Origin: an uncultured Gammaproteobacteria bacterium
GTDB lineage: Bacteria; Pseudomonadota; Gammaproteobacteria; Pseudomonadales; Pseudohongiellaceae
NCBI GenBank assembly: GCA_913060695.1
Contig: CAJXUA010000007.1
Location: 121,930-185,929 of the forward strand
Direction of reading: 5' to 3'
DNA length: 64,000 bases
Shown here in pieces: positions 44,038 through 54,635 of the stretch. Made by a program: the position numbers and the translations under genes. Positions within the stretch are counted from its first letter, which is position 1. Every line of letters starts with the position of its first letter. Below the pieces are notes generated by a model that made no database searches, was not told the DNA's origin, and worked only from the letters and a program-made list of their open reading frames with translations.

Positions 44038-45064
44038 ATTTACGCACTGCAGATTCGGCGACTTCGCCAGCATAGAGATTGCCCTGCTCGTCCGCGGTCA
44101 CGCCTTCGCCATGGCTAGTGGTGCCAGTCGGATTCGTTACGGGGTCGGGCGTGAAGGCAGTGACAAAGCCATCACTAGCCTTCCCAACGCGTATTCCACG
44201 TTGCCAACCAGGATTGCGATCGGCGCCAGTGCCCGACTCAGAGTCTGCTGCATAGAGCCAATCATCTGCGTCGATAAAGACATCGCTAGGTCGACCAAAC
44301 TGCGTCCACGTCATGAGGAACTGACCATCCTGGTCAAATAGCTGGATACGGCTATTGCCTCGGTCGGCTACAAATAGTCGTCCTTGGGAATCCATCGCAA
44401 GAGCATGGGGAACTCGAAACTCCCCCCCTTCTGCACCAGTCCCGCCCCACTGAGTGATATACACACCATCACGATCGTACTTGACGATGCGATTGCCCTG
44501 TACGCCGTTATGCCCATCGGCAACAAAAATATCCCCATTGGGAGCAACCAATACATCGTTCGGCGCAACGAAATAATAGTGACCGTTACCGACCACGCCG
44601 GGAATGCCAAGGCTCATTAACAACTCACCCTCGGGGCTGAACTTATGCACTTGGTTGCCCTTACGCCCTTCTCGCGCAGTCGCCGCATCGGTCACCCACA
44701 AGTTTTTATCCGCATCGACAAAAATTCCGTGGGGCCAGACGAAGAGGCCTGCCCCGAAGCTACGCAACACATTGCCTTCGGTATCGAGTAGAAGTATTGG
44801 ATCAACATCCAAACGATCCTCGCAACTGCCGGGACCACGGTTTCCACCACAGCGTTCCGCGACCCATAGGGTTCCATCTCCAGCATAGTGGATTGCACTG
44901 ACAGCGCCCCATTCTCGACCTAAAGGAAGCTGGCCGAAGGAGCTTTCTGCGCGCGCGTAGGGGTTTGGAAGATATGTACCCGCGAGCTCGTCGGGTTGGG
45001 AGCAGGCATTTAGGAACACGAGGACAAGCAATCCGAACAAATGCTTTGAACTAAATATTTTCAT
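44024..45064 (-). CDS. NHL-repeat beta-propeller lipoprotein
   Basis: A 346-residue lipoprotein with LNAC lipobox (Cys21) after a 20-residue signal. The mature part is six NHL-type blades: DGTLWVAERCGG, WPHGIFVDADKNLWVTD, GRLFVADRGNSRIQLFDQDG, DWLYAADSESG and similar. It contains a cysteine pair near CGGNRGPGSCEDR. NHL propellers usually bind ligands or lyase substrates. The divergent gene at 45287 encodes a related propeller, suggesting a functional pair. The substrate is unknown. Confidence 0.82.
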   Translation of the reverse strand: MKIFSSKHLFGLLVLVFLNACSQPDELAGTYLPNPYARAESSFGQLPLGREWGAVSAIHYAGDGTLWVAERCGGNRGPGSCEDRLDVDPILLLDTEGNVLRSFGAGLFVWPHGIFVDADKNLWVTDAATAREGRKGNQVHKFSPEGELLMSLGIPGVVGNGHYYFVAPNDVLVAPNGDIFVADGHNGVQGNRIVKYDRDGVYITQWGGTGAEGGEFRVPHALAMDSQGRLFVADRGNSRIQLFDQDGQFLMTWTQFGRPSDVFIDADDWLYAADSESGTGADRNPGWQRGIRVGKASDGFVTAFTPDPVTNPTGTTSHGEGVTADEQGNLYAGEVAESAVRKFTRR

Positions 45065-45286
45065 GGCGGCATTCTCATTGTTGTTGTGGGCCGATACGCA
45101 GCGTTATTTTCGCTGTCGTTAACTCGATGGTACGAGATATCCCTGCAACAATCATCTAGGCATCACGATTCAAGCGCGAACACAGGTAACAAACTGTGAC
45201 AGCGATGATTATTTACTGCCAGTGTCTGTTTCGCTGGGTATACTGACTTTCGTCATCATCCTCCTGCCAGTAAAGAGAATAATAAA

Positions 45287-46420
45287 ATGAATAAATTGAC
45301 TCGTGTCTTTCTTGCCGCAGTGGGTGCCGCTGGCCTCGCAGCACAAACCCTACCCGCTCTCGCAGCGAACGAAGTGGTTCTAGGCCCTGTCGGACCAAGC
45401 CCCTACGACATAATTCCCGCTTGGCATAAGCCCTTCGCACAAGCCGGTTACGCATTCGGCGGCAACTCCGGCGTGCAGGCTGAATCCCCCGACCGAATCT
45501 TAATCGCTATGCGCGGAGAAGCGCGATTGCCACAGCCCATTCCACCGGAGTATGCCGGCTATGCGGGCTCACTTGGCATCAATGTACTGACCGATACCGA
45601 TCGACGTACTTGGCGCAATTGCCTCTATGAACTCGACGGCGATGGCAACATCATTACAATTTGGAACCAGTGGGACATACTGTGCGAGAACTCCGAAGGG
45701 CCAGGCCCGCACCGTATTCGCGTTAGCCCCTATGATCCAGAGCGCCGCGTATGGGTCATCAACGAGACCTTCCACACTATTTACGTCTTTAGTAACGATG
45801 GCAGCGAGTTGATCATGACGCTGGGCGAGAAGAACGTACCGGGAGATGACAAGACGCATTTCGCGCGTCCACAAGACGTTGCCTTCCTACCCGATGGCCG
45901 CGTGTTAATCGCAGATGGCCTCGATAATCACCGTATCATTATCCTCGACAAGAATTTCGACTACCTCTCCGAGTTTGGGGGTTTTGGTACCGCGCCAGGA
46001 CAGTTTAATGGTGTTCATTCCGTAGCCGCGGGCCCCAATGGCCTAATCTTCGGGCTGGATCGCTCCGGTGGCCGCGTGAACGTATTCCGCACCACAGCAG
46101 ACCCAGCGGTGGTGGAACTAGTAGATACATGGACTGGCTTCAGCCTGCCACTGGATATGATCGTGAATGAAGACTCGGTATGGATGACCGACCTGAACCC
46201 GCTGCGTTTCATCAAGCTCGATTTCAATGGCAACCGGCTCTATTCTTGGGTGGTGGAGCGTGACGGCCCTACCGGCTTCTTAGAGGTGCACGCCTTTACT
46301 GTCGACTCCGACCTGAACCTGATCGGCGGCGACAATCAATATGGTCGCTCACAAAAGATGGTGCCTAAGCCAGGAGTAGATCCTGACCTATTAATCAAAA
46401 CACCTTGGTATCAGCGCTAA
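45287..46420 (+). CDS. Exported NHL-repeat beta-propeller protein
   Basis: A 377-residue protein with a Sec signal (MNKLTRVFLAAVGAAGLAAQTLPALA). It has propeller blades such as RIRVSPYDPERRVWVINETFHTIYVFSNDGSEL, FLPDGRVLIADGLDNHRIIILDKNFDYLSEFGGFG and AAGPNGLIFGLDRSGGRVNVFR, of NHL type. It is divergent from the propeller lipoprotein at 44024-45064 across a 222-bp spacer, which should contain both promoters. Two cysteines (NCLYE, ILCEN) might form a disulphide. No enzyme assigned. Confidence 0.8.
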   Translation: MNKLTRVFLAAVGAAGLAAQTLPALAANEVVLGPVGPSPYDIIPAWHKPFAQAGYAFGGNSGVQAESPDRILIAMRGEARLPQPIPPEYAGYAGSLGINVLTDTDRRTWRNCLYELDGDGNIITIWNQWDILCENSEGPGPHRIRVSPYDPERRVWVINETFHTIYVFSNDGSELIMTLGEKNVPGDDKTHFARPQDVAFLPDGRVLIADGLDNHRIIILDKNFDYLSEFGGFGTAPGQFNGVHSVAAGPNGLIFGLDRSGGRVNVFRTTADPAVVELVDTWTGFSLPLDMIVNEDSVWMTDLNPLRFIKLDFNGNRLYSWVVERDGPTGFLEVHAFTVDSDLNLIGGDNQYGRSQKMVPKPGVDPDLLIKTPWYQR

Positions 46421-46430
46421 GCAATTTAGC

Positions 46431-46457
46431 GGCCCGGCGTGCTATGCACGTTGGGCC
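46431..46457. terminator. Hairpin between convergent genes
   Basis: GGCCCGGCGTGC (46431-46442) pairs with GCACGTTGGGCC (46446-46457) including two G-T wobbles, around a TAT loop. It sits between the propeller gene and the end of the YiiX-like gene. No strong T-run follows on either strand, so termination strength is uncertain. Confidence 0.4.
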
Positions 46458-47215
46458 TGTTCCAAGCCCTCCTGTGCCTCCTCCCTCTCCTTCCAGTTCA
46501 ACTTGTGAAAATCGAAGCCCATCTCTAGTGTCGGTTTCACCACACGAAAATAGGGCGAGAGATCGAAATCTCGCGGCACTGTGTGCGTATAGTGGCGGTG
46601 CTCGTAATGCATCTCTCCCGAGCCTTGCTGAATTCTCTCTCTAGGCAAGATCGGGTAATCGATCGACTGGAAGGCCTGTGCGATAAGTGTCGAACAGATC
46701 GCCTTGGTAGGTTCGCCACTGCCCAGACTCAATAGTTGCCGACGATAGCGCGTAGGCACCGCAGGATTCTGAATTAAATAACGCAACAGGTCGAAGATGT
46801 TCTTCAAGTCATAGTGGTAACCAATTCTTTCTTTTACGAACTGAAGCAGGGCATCGCGCTCTTCATCGCTTAGCCCCATAGGCCTGCAGATCCTGACATT
46901 GTATTGCGTGTATTTGGACAGAGGCACGAGGGTTACCCCATCGTTCAGATCCGCCTCTAGTAGGGTTGCTTGCTCGAATGTGCCATCCTCCGAGCCGATA
47001 TAAAAACAAGAATGAGACCATGTGGACTGAGTAAGGTATTTAATCGCCGTGCTAATGCGGCTGTTGCCATCGACTAACAGGATATCTCCCGGCTGGATGA
47101 CGGCGAAGATGTTCTCGATTGAGTTGGTCTGGTGCAACTCGTAGCGGGGCCCCGGTTTGCTGAGGTAGGCGGCTAAATAACCGCCAATGGTGCGGGTAAT
47201 CTTTAACATGGACAT
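46442..47215 (-). CDS. YiiX/YebB-like NlpC/P60-family cysteine hydrolase
   Basis: A 257-residue protein of the permuted NlpC/P60 (YiiX/YebB) group. The motif sequence includes VIQPGDILLVDGNSRISTAIKYLTQSTWSHSCFYIG with its catalytic His, and TKAICSTLIAQAFQSI with the catalytic Cys. The frame is open to 47401, but the ATG at 47215 gives a sensible start with AAAGAGAG upstream and keeps clear of the divergent aldehyde dehydrogenase. Members hydrolyse amides or esters in lipids or peptides. Substrate unknown. Confidence 0.75.
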   Translation of the reverse strand: MSMLKITRTIGGYLAAYLSKPGPRYELHQTNSIENIFAVIQPGDILLVDGNSRISTAIKYLTQSTWSHSCFYIGSEDGTFEQATLLEADLNDGVTLVPLSKYTQYNVRICRPMGLSDEERDALLQFVKERIGYHYDLKNIFDLLRYLIQNPAVPTRYRRQLLSLGSGEPTKAICSTLIAQAFQSIDYPILPRERIQQGSGEMHYEHRHYTHTVPRDFDLSPYFRVVKPTLEMGFDFHKLNWKEREEAQEGLEQAQRA

Positions 47216-47329
47216 AGCTCTCTTTGGTGAAAATGCTCGCCTTCCCCCGCGAGCAGCACTTTGCGTAAGGTAACTCAAGCGCAGCATTTTTTCAGTTATA
47301 CTGACCCCCAAACCAAAAAGGGGGTTTCT

Positions 47330-48760
47330 ATGACGATCGAATGCACGAAGTTCTATATTAATGGCGACTGGGTCGCCCCAGCACAAGCCACAACGCATCA
47401 AGTTATTAATCCGGCGACGGAGCAGCCCTATGCCAGCATCAGCATGGGCAGTGCCAAAGACGTCGATACCGCGGTGGCAGCGGCCAAAGCGGCATTCCCA
47501 GCTTGGTCAACAACTACTGTGGCAGCGCGCATTGAAATTCTCGATAAGATCATCGCCGGCATTAAGGCACGAGCGGAAGAGTTAGCACAGGCTATATCGC
47601 AAGAGATGGGTGCCCCCATCACGATGTCGCGCACCGCACAGGTAGGTACAGGCATCGCCCACTTCACCGCAGCCAGGGAAATACTGCGTAACTTCGAGTT
47701 CGAAGAGACCCGCGGCACTAGCAGGATAGTGAAAGAGCCAATTGGCGTGTGCGGGTTTATCACCCCTTGGAACTGGCCGCTCAATCAAGTCAGCTGCAAG
47801 GTAGCTCCTGCGCTCGCGGCAGGCTGCACGATGGTGTTGAAGCCGAGCGAGAATTCGCCCGTCAGCGCCTATATTCTTAGCGAAATCATTGCGGCGGCCG
47901 GGGTTCCGGCTGGGGTCTATAACCTCGTCAATGGCGACGGCCCAAGCGTTGGCGCCGCCATCTCCGCACATCCGGACATCGACTTAGTGAGCTTTACTGG
48001 CTCTACCCGAGCAGGTCGCGAGGTCGCGCGCGCGGCAGCGGACAGCATCAAGAAGGTGACGCAAGAGCTAGGCGGCAAGTCCGCCAATATCATTCTGGAT
48101 GACGCCGACTTCGCCCGCGCGGTAGGCGGCGGGGTATTGAGCTGTTTCAATAATAGCGGCCAGTCCTGCAATGCACCCACGCGGATGTTTGTGCCAGAGG
48201 CTCGACTTCCCGAGGTGATCGAAATTGCTAAGGCGGCTGCAGCGAAGGCAGCTCCTGGCGACCCTAGTGCGGACTCAACCCGCATAGGCCCAGTGGTCAG
48301 CAAGGCACAGTACGAGCGCATACAGAGCCTGATCGAGAAGGGTATCTCCGAGGGAGCCACCGTTATAGTGGGCGGCCCCGGCAAGCCCGAAGGCTTAGAA
48401 AAGGGCTATTTCGTGCGCCCTACCATCTTCGCCAACGTGAATAATCAGATGACCATCGCCCGCGAAGAGATCTTCGGCCCAGTATTGACCATTCTCACCT
48501 ATAACGATGACGAAGATGCTATCGCGCAGGCCAATGACACAGACTATGGCCTATCGGGCTATGTCTCTGGTGAACCGAGCCACGCGCGCAATGTGGCGTT
48601 GCGACTGCGTACCGGTATGGTCCATGTCAACGGAGCAGGCCCAGACTTCGGCGCGCCATTCGGTGGCTACAAGCAGTCCGGCAATGGCAGAGAATGGGGC
48701 ATAGAGGGCTTCGAGGAGTTCTTCGAGACGAAGGCAATTCTGGGCTATGGAGAGGCCTGA
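47330..48760 (+). CDS. NAD(P)-dependent aldehyde dehydrogenase
   Basis: A 476-residue member of the ALDH superfamily. Catalytic Cys280 lies in SGQSCNAPTR and the general base Glu246 in ELGGKSAN. The conserved PWNWPLNQ and FTGSTRAGREV nucleotide-binding segments are present. The start at 47330 is supported by GGGGG five bases upstream. The substrate cannot be told; the closest feel is broad-range or betaine/succinate-semialdehyde-type ALDH. The stop overlaps the ATG of the VOC gene, so the two are coupled. Confidence 0.9.
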   Translation: MTIECTKFYINGDWVAPAQATTHQVINPATEQPYASISMGSAKDVDTAVAAAKAAFPAWSTTTVAARIEILDKIIAGIKARAEELAQAISQEMGAPITMSRTAQVGTGIAHFTAAREILRNFEFEETRGTSRIVKEPIGVCGFITPWNWPLNQVSCKVAPALAAGCTMVLKPSENSPVSAYILSEIIAAAGVPAGVYNLVNGDGPSVGAAISAHPDIDLVSFTGSTRAGREVARAAADSIKKVTQELGGKSANIILDDADFARAVGGGVLSCFNNSGQSCNAPTRMFVPEARLPEVIEIAKAAAAKAAPGDPSADSTRIGPVVSKAQYERIQSLIEKGISEGATVIVGGPGKPEGLEKGYFVRPTIFANVNNQMTIAREEIFGPVLTILTYNDDEDAIAQANDTDYGLSGYVSGEPSHARNVALRLRTGMVHVNGAGPDFGAPFGGYKQSGNGREWGIEGFEEFFETKAILGYGEA

Positions 48761-49161
48761 TGAAACTCACCAAGCAAGGCATCGACCTCGGCATAGTGAC
48801 GCGCGATGCGGCCACCATGCTCAAGTTCTATCATGAGACTCTCGGCCTACCCCTAGAGACTACTATCCCCATGCCTGGCGGCGGCACAATGCATCGCCTA
48901 AAGGTTGGAGAGAGTATCGTTAAGATAGTAGAAACCGATCCAAGCCCCAGCGCGGACGCCATACCCGGGGGCATACGTGCGGCCACGGGCTATCGCTACT
49001 GGACACTGACCATAGAGGCACTAGCTGACTGCGTGGCTCGCTGCGAAGCGGCTGGCTATAAAACAGTGGTGCCATGTAAGACAATCCGGCCCGGAGTTAG
49101 CATCGCGATCATCTCTGATCCCGATGGTAACTGGGTCGAATTATTGGAGAACGCTCACTAA
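48760..49161 (+). CDS. VOC/glyoxalase superfamily protein
   Basis: A 133-residue metal-dependent VOC-fold protein. The core reads LGIVTRDAATMLKFYHETLGLPLETTIPMPGG, then GYRYWTLTIEALADCVARCEAAG and a C-terminal IAIISDPDGNWVELLE with the metal-ligand Glu. It resembles glyoxalase/dioxygenase or bleomycin-resistance proteins. The ATG overlaps the aldehyde dehydrogenase stop (TGATG type), so the pair is co-translated and may act in aldehyde or catechol breakdown. Substrate unknown. Confidence 0.85.
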   Translation: MKLTKQGIDLGIVTRDAATMLKFYHETLGLPLETTIPMPGGGTMHRLKVGESIVKIVETDPSPSADAIPGGIRAATGYRYWTLTIEALADCVARCEAAGYKTVVPCKTIRPGVSIAIISDPDGNWVELLENAH

Positions 49162-49164
49162 GGA

Positions 49165-49656
49165 TTAGTGATCGTGGTGATCGCCGTGGGCATGTACGTG
49201 TCCATGGTCGATCTCTTCTGCTGTCGCGTCACGCACGCTAAGCACCTCTACATCGAAATGTAGCGTCTTGCCTGCCATCTCATGATTACCGTCGATAGTG
49301 ACCTGGTCGCCATCAACCGATTGCACTCTGATGTGCTGCTGGCCTTGCTCGCCCTGAGCAGTGAATACCATACCCGGCTCAATCTTATCTACTCCACGGA
49401 ACATAGCCTTGTCGATAGTGTGGATTAGCGCTGGGTCTGTCTCGCCATAAGCGAGCTCTGGGGGGATAACTGCCTGGAAGGAGTCGCCTACCTTCTTGCC
49501 ATCCAATTCTTTCTCTAGGCCTGGAATCAGACCCTGCGTCCCATGCAGATACATCAATGGGTCGCCGCCTGCGGAGGAGTCCATGACCTCTCCCTCAGGG
49601 TTTTTGAGCGTATAGTGGATTTCGACTACAGAATGTTTGCCGATCGATGCTGTCAT
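49165..49656 (-). CDS. slyD: FKBP-type peptidyl-prolyl isomerase SlyD
   Basis: A 163-residue SlyD-type PPIase and metal chaperone. The FKBP domain (VVEIHYTLKNPEGEVMDSS, PLMYLHGTQGLIPGLEKELDGKKVGD) contains an inserted IF chaperone domain, and YGETDPALIHTI marks the flap. The C-terminal tail is His-rich (DHGHVHAHGDHHDH), as in nickel-binding SlyD, though shorter and lacking the Cys of E. coli. It faces the VOC gene end-to-end. Confidence 0.93.
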   Translation of the reverse strand: MTASIGKHSVVEIHYTLKNPEGEVMDSSAGGDPLMYLHGTQGLIPGLEKELDGKKVGDSFQAVIPPELAYGETDPALIHTIDKAMFRGVDKIEPGMVFTAQGEQGQQHIRVQSVDGDQVTIDGNHEMAGKTLHFDVEVLSVRDATAEEIDHGHVHAHGDHHDH

Positions 49657-49732
49657 AACTGGGTCCTAGCTTGTGTGATTGAATTTTCCGCACTCATTAT
49701 AAGGATATGGCTCGCCGGGGAAAGGGCGAATC

Positions 49733-50515
49733 CTATTTTAAGACTTTGCCGAAGCGTTCTTGCAGGCGTCGCATACCTCCAATCCAGCGATCGTAGTCCG
49801 ACGTCTTGCGCTGCATATAGGTCAAAACCTCCGGATGCGGCAATACCAAGAAACGCTCCGCCGCTAGGGTTTCGATGACTGTTTGGGCCAATTGTTCCGG
49901 CTCGAGCATGCCGTCTACTCCTGCTGCGCCGGTGCCACCCGCCGTCATTTCCGTGCGGACCGCCTGAGGGCATAACACGGAGACCTTGATACCTCGATCG
50001 CCGTAAGTAATCGCTAACCACTCTGCAAAGCCAACAGCTGCATGCTTCGTGACCCCGTAGGGCGCCGAGCCGATCTGATTGAGCAAGCCTGCGGCCGAGG
50101 CCGTATTGAGCAGATAGCCTTCGCCGCGCGCTAACATGCCTGGCAAGACCGCCCGCGAGGCGTAGATATGGGCCATCACATTGATCTCCCAGATACGCTG
50201 CCATTGCTCATTGCTGACCTCTTCGCCGCCTGGGGTGAAGATTCCCGCGTTTGAGCAGAACAGGTCGATGTGCCCGAACACCTCGAGGGCTCTTGCCACC
50301 AAAGCCTGCACATTGCTCTCTATACTCACATCGGTGACCATGCCAAGGGCTTGGGTCTGCTCCGCAATACTGCTGCGAACTATATCGACGCCTGCGGCGT
50401 TAATATCTGCCACCACCACACCACGCGCACCCTCTGCAGCGAAGCGCTCGCAAAGAGACCTGCCGATGCCACTAGCGCCACCGGTTACTACAACGATCTT
50501 TCCCGCTATATCCAT
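49733..50515 (-). CDS. Short-chain dehydrogenase/reductase
   Basis: A 260-residue classical SDR. The Rossmann motif [10 protein letters not shown] lies at about 11-20, NAGIF at about 90, the catalytic Ser in NTASAAG, and YGVTK with catalytic Tyr and Lys at about 155-159. It uses NAD(P)H on an alcohol or ketone of unknown type. It sits 42 bp from the nitronate monooxygenase gene on the same strand, so they may be co-transcribed. Confidence 0.9.
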   Translation of the reverse strand: MDIAGKIVVVTGGASGIGRSLCERFAAEGARGVVVADINAAGVDIVRSSIAEQTQALGMVTDVSIESNVQALVARALEVFGHIDLFCSNAGIFTPGGEEVSNEQWQRIWEINVMAHIYASRAVLPGMLARGEGYLLNTASAAGLLNQIGSAPYGVTKHAAVGFAEWLAITYGDRGIKVSVLCPQAVRTEMTAGGTGAAGVDGMLEPEQLAQTVIETLAAERFLVLPHPEVLTYMQRKTSDYDRWIGGMRRLQERFGKVLK

Positions 50516-50557
50516 ACCACCCCCTAAATCAGATTTTGAATCCCTAAGTAGCTGCGT

Positions 50558-51604
<1,047 letters not shown>

Positions 51605-51740
51605 TTATAGACACAGAGTCTAGCGCCTTGAAACCCGCTACAAAGCGTATCTACTGGCGATTTTAACTATGCTATATTCCTCTGCCTCAAAATCCACTAC
51701 ATCGAGTAGCGGCTAAAGAAAGTCCACCGGGAGAGTAAAA

Positions 51741-53870
51741 ATGCCAAACCAATGCTCATGCCTTAATACCCCAGCGCATGGCGCAAGCCCTCGCTTATTA
51801 GCCCTATCCTGTGCCGCGGCGATCGCCACCTTCGCCAGCCCCGCACTACTTGCTCAAAACACCTCGGAACAGCGTGCGATAGAGGAGATCATGGTGACCT
51901 CAAGCACACGACGCCCAGAGTCTTTAGCCAACGTGAATGCGAGCGTTGGGGTTCTGTCCCAGGAAGAACTTACCCTAGTCTCGCACCAACACATTCAAGA
52001 AGTTGCAAACCGCCTCGCCGGTGTGAACATCAACCGTAACAACGGCCAAGAGAGCTTAACGGCTATTCGCTCACCCGTATTGACAGGATCGGGTGCCTGC
52101 GGCGCCTTCCTGCTTGCCGAGCAAGGTATTCCCTTGCGTGCCGCCGGTTTCTGCAACGTTAACGAGTTATTCGACGCAAACTCCGAGAACGCCTCACGCA
52201 TCGAAGTGATCCGAGGCCCGGCAACCGCCTTCTACGGTTCCAACGCGGTGCACGGAATGATCAACGTAGTATTGCCGGACCCGAGTGCCGGGGGTGACCT
52301 CACCCTTGAAGCAGGCCCCCGCGGCACGACCCGTATTAATGGCACTCTGGGCATGGACTACGGCAATTTCAAACACATGTTCCTCGCCAATGGCACCAGT
52401 GAGAATGGCTATCGCGACAACAGTGGCTACGATCAGCAGAAGCTGTCTTGGCGCTATCAATATCAGACAGATGGTGGCGCACTATTAGATGGTGGCTTCA
52501 CCCTTACCAACCTGAACCAAGAGACTGCGGGTTATGTAGAGGGTACCGATTCCTATAAAGACGACGCTCTGCGCGACAGCAATCCAAACCCTGAGGCCTA
52601 TCGCGACAATCAGAGCCTGCGTGCATGGACACGCATCAGCAAGACACTAGATAACGGTTGGGAACTAGTTGCGACCCCCTATTACCGCAATACTGACCTA
52701 GTCTTCATACAGCATTTCTTGCCGGGCGCGCCGACCGAAGACAATAAGCACAGCAGTGTAGGACTGCAGTTCGCGAGCTATAAAGACCTCAGTACCAATA
52801 CCATGCTCTCCTTCGGAGTGGATACTGAAGTGACTCAGGGTTCGCTAGGCCAGCAACAGCCCGGCCCGACAGTTGGATCTGCATTCCTCGCCGGCACGAT
52901 TCCCGCGGGCAAGCATTACGACTACGACGTCGATGCCACACAAATCGCACCTTTCGCCCATCTTCAGCACTACTGGGAAAACGGTTTCGATATCTCTCTT
53001 GGGCTGCGCTACGAGCGCATGGAGTACGACTACGACAACAAGATGATCGACGGCCGAACCCGTGATAATGGCGTGCCCTGTGGCTTCGGGGGCTGCCGTT
53101 ATAACCGCCCTGCAGACCGTAGTGACAGTTTCGGTAACTGGGCCCCTAAGCTCGCTGTACGCTATCAGATCAACGAGACCCATAACGCACAGCTTCGCCT
53201 CAACAAAGGCTACCGTGCACCACAGGCCACGGAGTTATACCGCCTGCAGAACAATCAGAGCGTGGCCGACCTCGACCCGGTTGAAATCGACAGCGCGGAA
53301 GTTGGCCTAGATGGCGCCGCCGATCTATGGCAGTACTCAGTGACTGCCTATTACATGGACAAAGACAACGAGATCATTACCGACAGCAATCGCTTAAACC
53401 TCAATAACAGCCACACCAAGCACCGTGGCGTTGAGCTCTCAGGCGCGTTGGATCTTAGTGATCAGTGGCGCGTCTCGGGGGCGTATAATTTCGCCCGCCA
53501 CACTTATGAGAATGATGAAATCTCTGGTGGCGTGAACATCAATGGCAACGATGTCGATACCGCACCACGCAAGTTCGGTAGTTTCCAATTGCGCTGGCAG
53601 CCAATGGCAAGCCTGTTCACAGAGTTGGAGTGGGTAAGCTCCGGCAAGTACTACACTAACCCTGAGAACCTCAACGAATATGCAGGACACGATATCCTCA
53701 ATCTGCGCACGCGCTGGCAGGCCACGAGCGATATTACTCTTGCGCTAAACATCCTGAACCTGACCGACGAGAAATATGCCGAACGTGCGGACTTCTCCTT
53801 CGGTAATGACCGTTACTTCCCCGGCGAGCCTGTTCGTGCTTTCTTCTCCGTGAATTGGAAGTTTCAATAG
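51741..53870 (+). CDS. TonB-dependent outer-membrane receptor
   Basis: A 709-residue receptor. The signal peptide is about residues 1-39 (ending ALLAQN), then a plug domain (IEEIMVTSSTRRPESLANVNASVGVLSQEELTLVSHQHIQEVANRLAGVNINRNNG, RIEVIRGPATAFYGSNAVHGMINVVL) with a TonB-box-like segment near the start. The barrel follows. The closing strand is FFSVNWKFQ: the usual terminal Phe is penultimate. Substrate unknown; candidates are siderophores, vitamins or oligosaccharides. It has its own terminator. Confidence 0.9.
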   Translation: MPNQCSCLNTPAHGASPRLLALSCAAAIATFASPALLAQNTSEQRAIEEIMVTSSTRRPESLANVNASVGVLSQEELTLVSHQHIQEVANRLAGVNINRNNGQESLTAIRSPVLTGSGACGAFLLAEQGIPLRAAGFCNVNELFDANSENASRIEVIRGPATAFYGSNAVHGMINVVLPDPSAGGDLTLEAGPRGTTRINGTLGMDYGNFKHMFLANGTSENGYRDNSGYDQQKLSWRYQYQTDGGALLDGGFTLTNLNQETAGYVEGTDSYKDDALRDSNPNPEAYRDNQSLRAWTRISKTLDNGWELVATPYYRNTDLVFIQHFLPGAPTEDNKHSSVGLQFASYKDLSTNTMLSFGVDTEVTQGSLGQQQPGPTVGSAFLAGTIPAGKHYDYDVDATQIAPFAHLQHYWENGFDISLGLRYERMEYDYDNKMIDGRTRDNGVPCGFGGCRYNRPADRSDSFGNWAPKLAVRYQINETHNAQLRLNKGYRAPQATELYRLQNNQSVADLDPVEIDSAEVGLDGAADLWQYSVTAYYMDKDNEIITDSNRLNLNNSHTKHRGVELSGALDLSDQWRVSGAYNFARHTYENDEISGGVNINGNDVDTAPRKFGSFQLRWQPMASLFTELEWVSSGKYYTNPENLNEYAGHDILNLRTRWQATSDITLALNILNLTDEKYAERADFSFGNDRYFPGEPVRAFFSVNWKFQ

Positions 53871-53910
53871 TGCCCACCTAGTACAGGGCTTTATTTAGCC
53901 TTTACGTAGA

Positions 53911-53946
53911 AAAGCCCGCGGCGTCGCAAACACCGCGGGCTTTTTT
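53911..53946 (+). terminator. Intrinsic terminator of the TonB receptor gene
   Basis: An 11-bp stem AAAGCCCGCGG (53911-53921) with CCGCGGGCTTT (53933-53943), loop of 11 bases, followed by T-run TTTTTT at 53941-53946. It is a strong, plausible bidirectional terminator, 40 bp after the stop. Confidence 0.9.
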
Positions 53947-53983
53947 GTTTATAATCCCCCTGACCCCTTAATGCGAATAGCCC

Positions 53984-54631
53984 ATGACCGCGCCAAACAG
54001 TCCCGATCCGATGCTCCAGAAAATGCTGCGCTTCTTTAAGAAGACGCAAGCCTTCGAGCGCCGTCCTATTCGACACCCCGATCAAGAGATCAATCGCTTA
54101 GTCTCGACCACAGAGTTACCTGAGAAAAGCTTCCGCCGCGCAGCAGTACTCATACCGGTTATTACCGACCTCGACGAGGCGGCGATAGTGTTAACTCTAC
54201 GTACAGAGCACCTGAGCAGCCACCCGGGACAAGTCGCATTCCCAGGAGGCACTGAAGACCCGGGCGATGCTGGACCAGTGCACACCGCACTGCGGGAGAG
54301 TGAAGAGGAAATTGGGCTACCTGCGGATGCGGTGCGGGTGATTGGTCGGCTGGGAGAGCTACTCATGCCCTCGGGCTATTGTGTAACACCGATCGTTGGC
54401 TTGCTCTCTGCACACACCCCATTAGTTGCATCACCCCGAGAGGTTGACCATATATTTCGTGTTCCCTTACGGCTCGCGTTGGACCCAGAACAGTACCAGC
54501 GCTGCAGAGTGACCTATCAGGATACTGAAAGAGAAATACTAGAGATGCACTATGAGGCTTATCGAATTTGGGGAGCTACCGCTGCCATTCTTCACCACTT
54601 AGCCTGTGAAATTCAGGCGATAGAAGACTAA
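53984..54631 (+). CDS. NUDIX hydrolase, CoA pyrophosphatase-like (NudL)
   Basis: A 215-residue Nudix enzyme that hydrolyses CoA or related pyrophosphates. The motif LSSHPGQVAFPGGTEDPGDAGPVHTALRESEEEIGLP holds the NudL signature and the Nudix box. It has the PxxG(D/E) spacing and C-terminal region (LLMPSGYCVTPIVGLLSA) of YeaB/NudL. The ATG at 53984 has no clear ribosome site. Converges with the diguanylate cyclase gene by four bases. Confidence 0.9.
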   Translation: MTAPNSPDPMLQKMLRFFKKTQAFERRPIRHPDQEINRLVSTTELPEKSFRRAAVLIPVITDLDEAAIVLTLRTEHLSSHPGQVAFPGGTEDPGDAGPVHTALRESEEEIGLPADAVRVIGRLGELLMPSGYCVTPIVGLLSAHTPLVASPREVDHIFRVPLRLALDPEQYQRCRVTYQDTEREILEMHYEAYRIWGATAAILHHLACEIQAIED

Positions 54632-54635
54632 GTGT

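Noticed and set aside
49653..50204. A 183-residue minus-strand frame over the SDR gene
   Set aside because: It is out of frame with the intact SDR and has a composition typical of shadow frames.
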